DNA of 64,000 nt from Chionoecetes opilio. Taxonomy: Eukaryota; Arthropoda; Malacostraca; Decapoda; Majidae. The position numbers and the translations under genes are program-made. This document shows, in pieces, positions 61,690 to 64,000 of this stretch. The stretch covers positions 57,501 to 121,500 of the forward strand of contig JACEEZ010000114.1 of assembly GCA_016584305.1 (NCBI GenBank), given 5' to 3'. The first letter of the stretch is position 1, and every line of letters starts with the position of its first letter. Below the pieces are notes generated by a model. It was given only the letters and a program-made list of their open reading frames with translations, was not told where the DNA came from and did no database searches.

Positions 61690-62620
61690 CGCTGCTTCTG
61701 AACTTTGCAAGATCCAGAAGGTTGAGAATTGCTGGTTCTTGGTATCAGAGGCCAGAGCTGCACCGCTGGACATGGTATAGCAATGCCGGAGGGGTAACTA
61801 AGGAGATCGACCACGTCCTCGTTAGTACTCATTGGAGGATCCTCCAGAACTGCAGGGTTTACCGGAGTGCTGAGTTCTTTGGAACAGATCACAGACTTGT
61901 TGTTGCTACACTTAAGCTTCATGTCAAGTCCAGAAGAATCTCAAGAGGTAACCATACTGTGTTTCATCTTGAGAAACTGAAGGACTTGACATGTGCTCAT
62001 GAGTATGCGGTGGCAGTCTCAAATCGGTTTGATGTACTCGGTGCTCTCGGGGACCCTGTAGAACTGTGGGATACCTTCAAACGTGAAACTCTACAGGCTA
62101 CCAAGGAGTGTATTGGGGAGCGCCCGAGGTCAAGGCGTGGTGTCTTCAAGTCGCTTGTGATCCCTGTCTTACTCTATGGTTGTGAGACATGGACACTAAA
62201 TAGTGACTTGAAGAGACGAATCAATGCCTTTGGTAATAAGTGTCTTCGCAGAATCATGGGGTATCGCTGGGATGATTACGTGTCAAATCAGCGATTGCAC
62301 CGTGAGACTGAATCGAGGCCTATTACCTGCATAGTCCGTCAGCGCCAACTTAGACTATATGGGCATGTGGCACGCTACCCTGAAACCGATCCTTCCCATC
62401 GGGTTGTATCTGTAAGAGACAATCCGGCGTGGAGGAGGCCAAGGGGGCGCCCACAAGGCTCGTGGCTGGGGCAAGTTGATGTTTCTTGTCGAGAGCTGCT
62501 TGATATGGGAAAGGAGCCTGCATGGGAACTCGCGCGTGGTGACCCCCGGGAGTGGCGTCGTAGGGTGAGCGAGGCGACGCGCCCCCTGGCGTATGCCCCC
62601 AATGATTGATTGATTGATTG
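61690..62620 (+). mobile_element. LINE B, internally deleted copy with a 295-codon fused ORF
   Basis: ATAATTGTT at 61681-61689 and 62621-62629. The endonuclease C-terminal part (ELHRWTWYSNAGGVTKEIDH) runs in frame, after ECIGERPRSRRG, straight into FKSLVIPVLLYGCETWTLNS, so the RT catalytic core is deleted. The frame 61722-62609 stays open to the family's last codons. Confidence 0.9.
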
Positions 62621-62905
62621 ATAATTGTTGGGATAGAATAATTGAGCATTCCCAGTAATATTAAGCATTTGCACCTTATAATTAGCACCTTAATTTGGAG
62701 CGACCGGTCATTGGCCGCCGTCCTTTAAATTTGCACCAATTGTGGTGGTCCACCTGCCGCCTACCTAAAGGTGACACGTGTAATTTGTGGTGGCCGCTGC
62801 CCGCTCTGCCCACGGAGATATTAGTACACTTCCAGCCCTCACGGGATTAACATCTCTTCTCTGATTATAATGAAGAGATTTGTACATACGTTCATTTTGT
62901 ACATA

Positions 62906-63630
62906 CAGGAGAACCTCATTTAACCGGCATTTAAAACAACGGCAGCCTCAAAACAACGGCACTAATCGACCCAGGCATTATTATTATTATTTTTTTTTTT
63001 TTTTTTTTTTTTTCTTCTCCGGGCCTCCAGCAGGGAGGACCACGGGCTAGCTTGAGCTCGTCAGAGAGATCCTGTGAAAAAAGAGAGGAGAGTGTTCGTG
63101 CTGCTGGCGTGCGACACGAGGACTAGCTTGTCCATCCTGACGAGGAGTGCGGGGTAGAAAGGGGCACTCAGCAGGATAACCCAGGCATTAATTAGGTATA
63201 ATTATTTCAAAAACTGAGAAAATCTGCAGAAATTTAGTTCAAATTTGGCGGTGTTGTTGGCAACCCTTGCATCTCTTTCACTGGTAAACTCTGGAACTCT
63301 CTTCCTGTTTCTATTTTTCCACTTTCCTATGACTTACATCTTTTCAAAAGAAGAGTAACAAGACACCTCCCGAACAAAATTGGCTCACCCCTCTTTTATT
63401 TTATTCTCTTACTGTCTTCTTTATAGGGACTGGCAACTAAGCGGGCTTTGTGTTACCCATTTTTGTTGTGCCCTTGGTGGCCAGTTCCTTTGATGTATAT
63501 ATATATAAAAAAAAAAATAAAAAAAAAGGATTTGGGGAGATTCCATAAGAGTAACTCTCAAAACAACGGCAAAATGAGTTATCCGGCATGCGCTCCCCCC
63601 CGAGGGTGCCGGATAATCGAGGTTCTCCTA
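62906..63630. mobile_element. Tigger-like MITE (CAGGAGAACCTC ends), 725 bp
   Basis: CAGGAGAACCTCATTTAACC and, inverted, (T)AGGAGAACCTCGATTATCC, next to TA. The subterminal CAAAACAACGGCA is repeated in both halves. A short retroposon lies at 62981-63178. Confidence 0.75.
62981..63178 (-). mobile_element. Short retroposon with 12-bp target duplication
   Basis: ACCCAGGCATTA at 62969-62980 and 63179-63190. A T-run at the left is the poly-A tail of a minus-strand insertion. No tRNA boxes were recognised. Confidence 0.75.
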
Positions 63631-63960
63631 TATAGTGTTAAAATACAATAGGACTTGTCTCATCGACATAGCGAATATCAGTGCTGCGTCTATTAAGCCT
63701 GAATAGCTTCCTTGACGCCAACCACAATAACGCCTCCACCTCCGCACTTCACCTGCGGCCTCGATCACGGCTACCACTTCGGATCACAAGACAGGCAGTA
63801 TTAATCAAAAGCCTACAGCGATTTCAACCCACTATCCACCGATAAGTATCCTAGTTAGTTGATTAGCTGGGGTATTGTGTCGGGATGAGATAGACAATGG
63901 GTTTTGATTAGGTAAGACCTCACCTTAAATATATGTATGTGACATAAATTCCCACTACGA

Positions 63961-64000
63961 AAGACATAAAAGTAGACGTAATAGAAGTAAAAAGGCTAAT
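63961..64000 (+). pseudogene. LINE A copy 2, continuation at window edge
   Basis: GACATAAAAGTAGACGTAAT equals the complement of the sequence at 973-992 and reads DIKVDVIEVKRL, the residues that follow NIMD in copy 1. Confidence 0.85.

Larger units (their letters stand above)
61519..63960. other. 2.4 kb interruption of LINE A copy 2
   Basis: Contains a LINE B copy (61690-62620), a TA-flanked MITE (62906-63630) and unassigned flanks (61519-61680, 62630-62905, 63633-63960) without recognisable genes. The outer junctions show no long target duplication. Confidence 0.6.

Overview
The window is eukaryotic, almost certainly arthropod and probably a decapod crustacean. The grounds are spliced exons, dense microsatellites, short CCTAA (TTAGG) telomere-type tracts and a crowd of LINE, Tigger-like and gypsy elements. 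The lineage is an inference from style, not from a marker gene. No bacterial, phage, CRISPR, rRNA or intact tRNA gene was seen.

One host gene runs through it on the + strand: a ubiquitin-specific protease of the USP37/26/29 type. Four exons (20023-20404, 33785-33979, 34357-34858, 41549-41734) join with matching phases and GT-AG borders. They carry the catalytic Cys box, the QDANEF box and the two CxxC pairs of the USP fold. The first exon has no Met and was recognised only because it ends in GG at a GTAAGT donor and joins the A that opens the Cys-box exon. The His box and the 5' exons lie outside or were not found. The window is therefore mostly intron, about 1.3 kb of exon in 64 kb, packed with transposons.

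Layout: 1-3200, a LINE (family A) on the minus strand. 3641-16372, a palindromic MITE whose AT-rich centre has taken in a row of TA-targeting elements separated only by (TA)n, one of them holding a transposase-bearing element with CACTG ends. 16542-19784, a Tigger/pogo-type transposon with a decayed transposase. 20579-31368, a family-B LINE opened by a palindromic MITE, a CCGTATTTT element, an LTR element with internally inverted pol, and a Tigger-like MITE that carries a CACGTG minisatellite. 31830-33361, trinucleotide and CT-rich repeats with a ~0.55-0.6 kb tandem duplication. 34882-41380, a 6.5 kb foldback element with an 8-bp target duplication, filled with a SINE, a LINE B copy and four TIR elements. 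41991-55082, a gypsy-type LTR retrotransposon on the minus strand, split by a 3.2 kb LINE B with a 25-bp target duplication and by a ~3 kb noisy insert. 55500-58700, LINE remnants. 58759-64000, more Tigger-like MITEs, long microsatellites, and a second LINE A copy that resumes at the right edge after a 2.4 kb interruption.

Apart from the USP, every protein-coding trace belongs to a mobile element and nearly all are broken. The value of the window lies in its insertion stratigraphy: target duplications, empty, filled and footprint states of one site, and repeated association of Tigger-like elements with LINE 3' ends.
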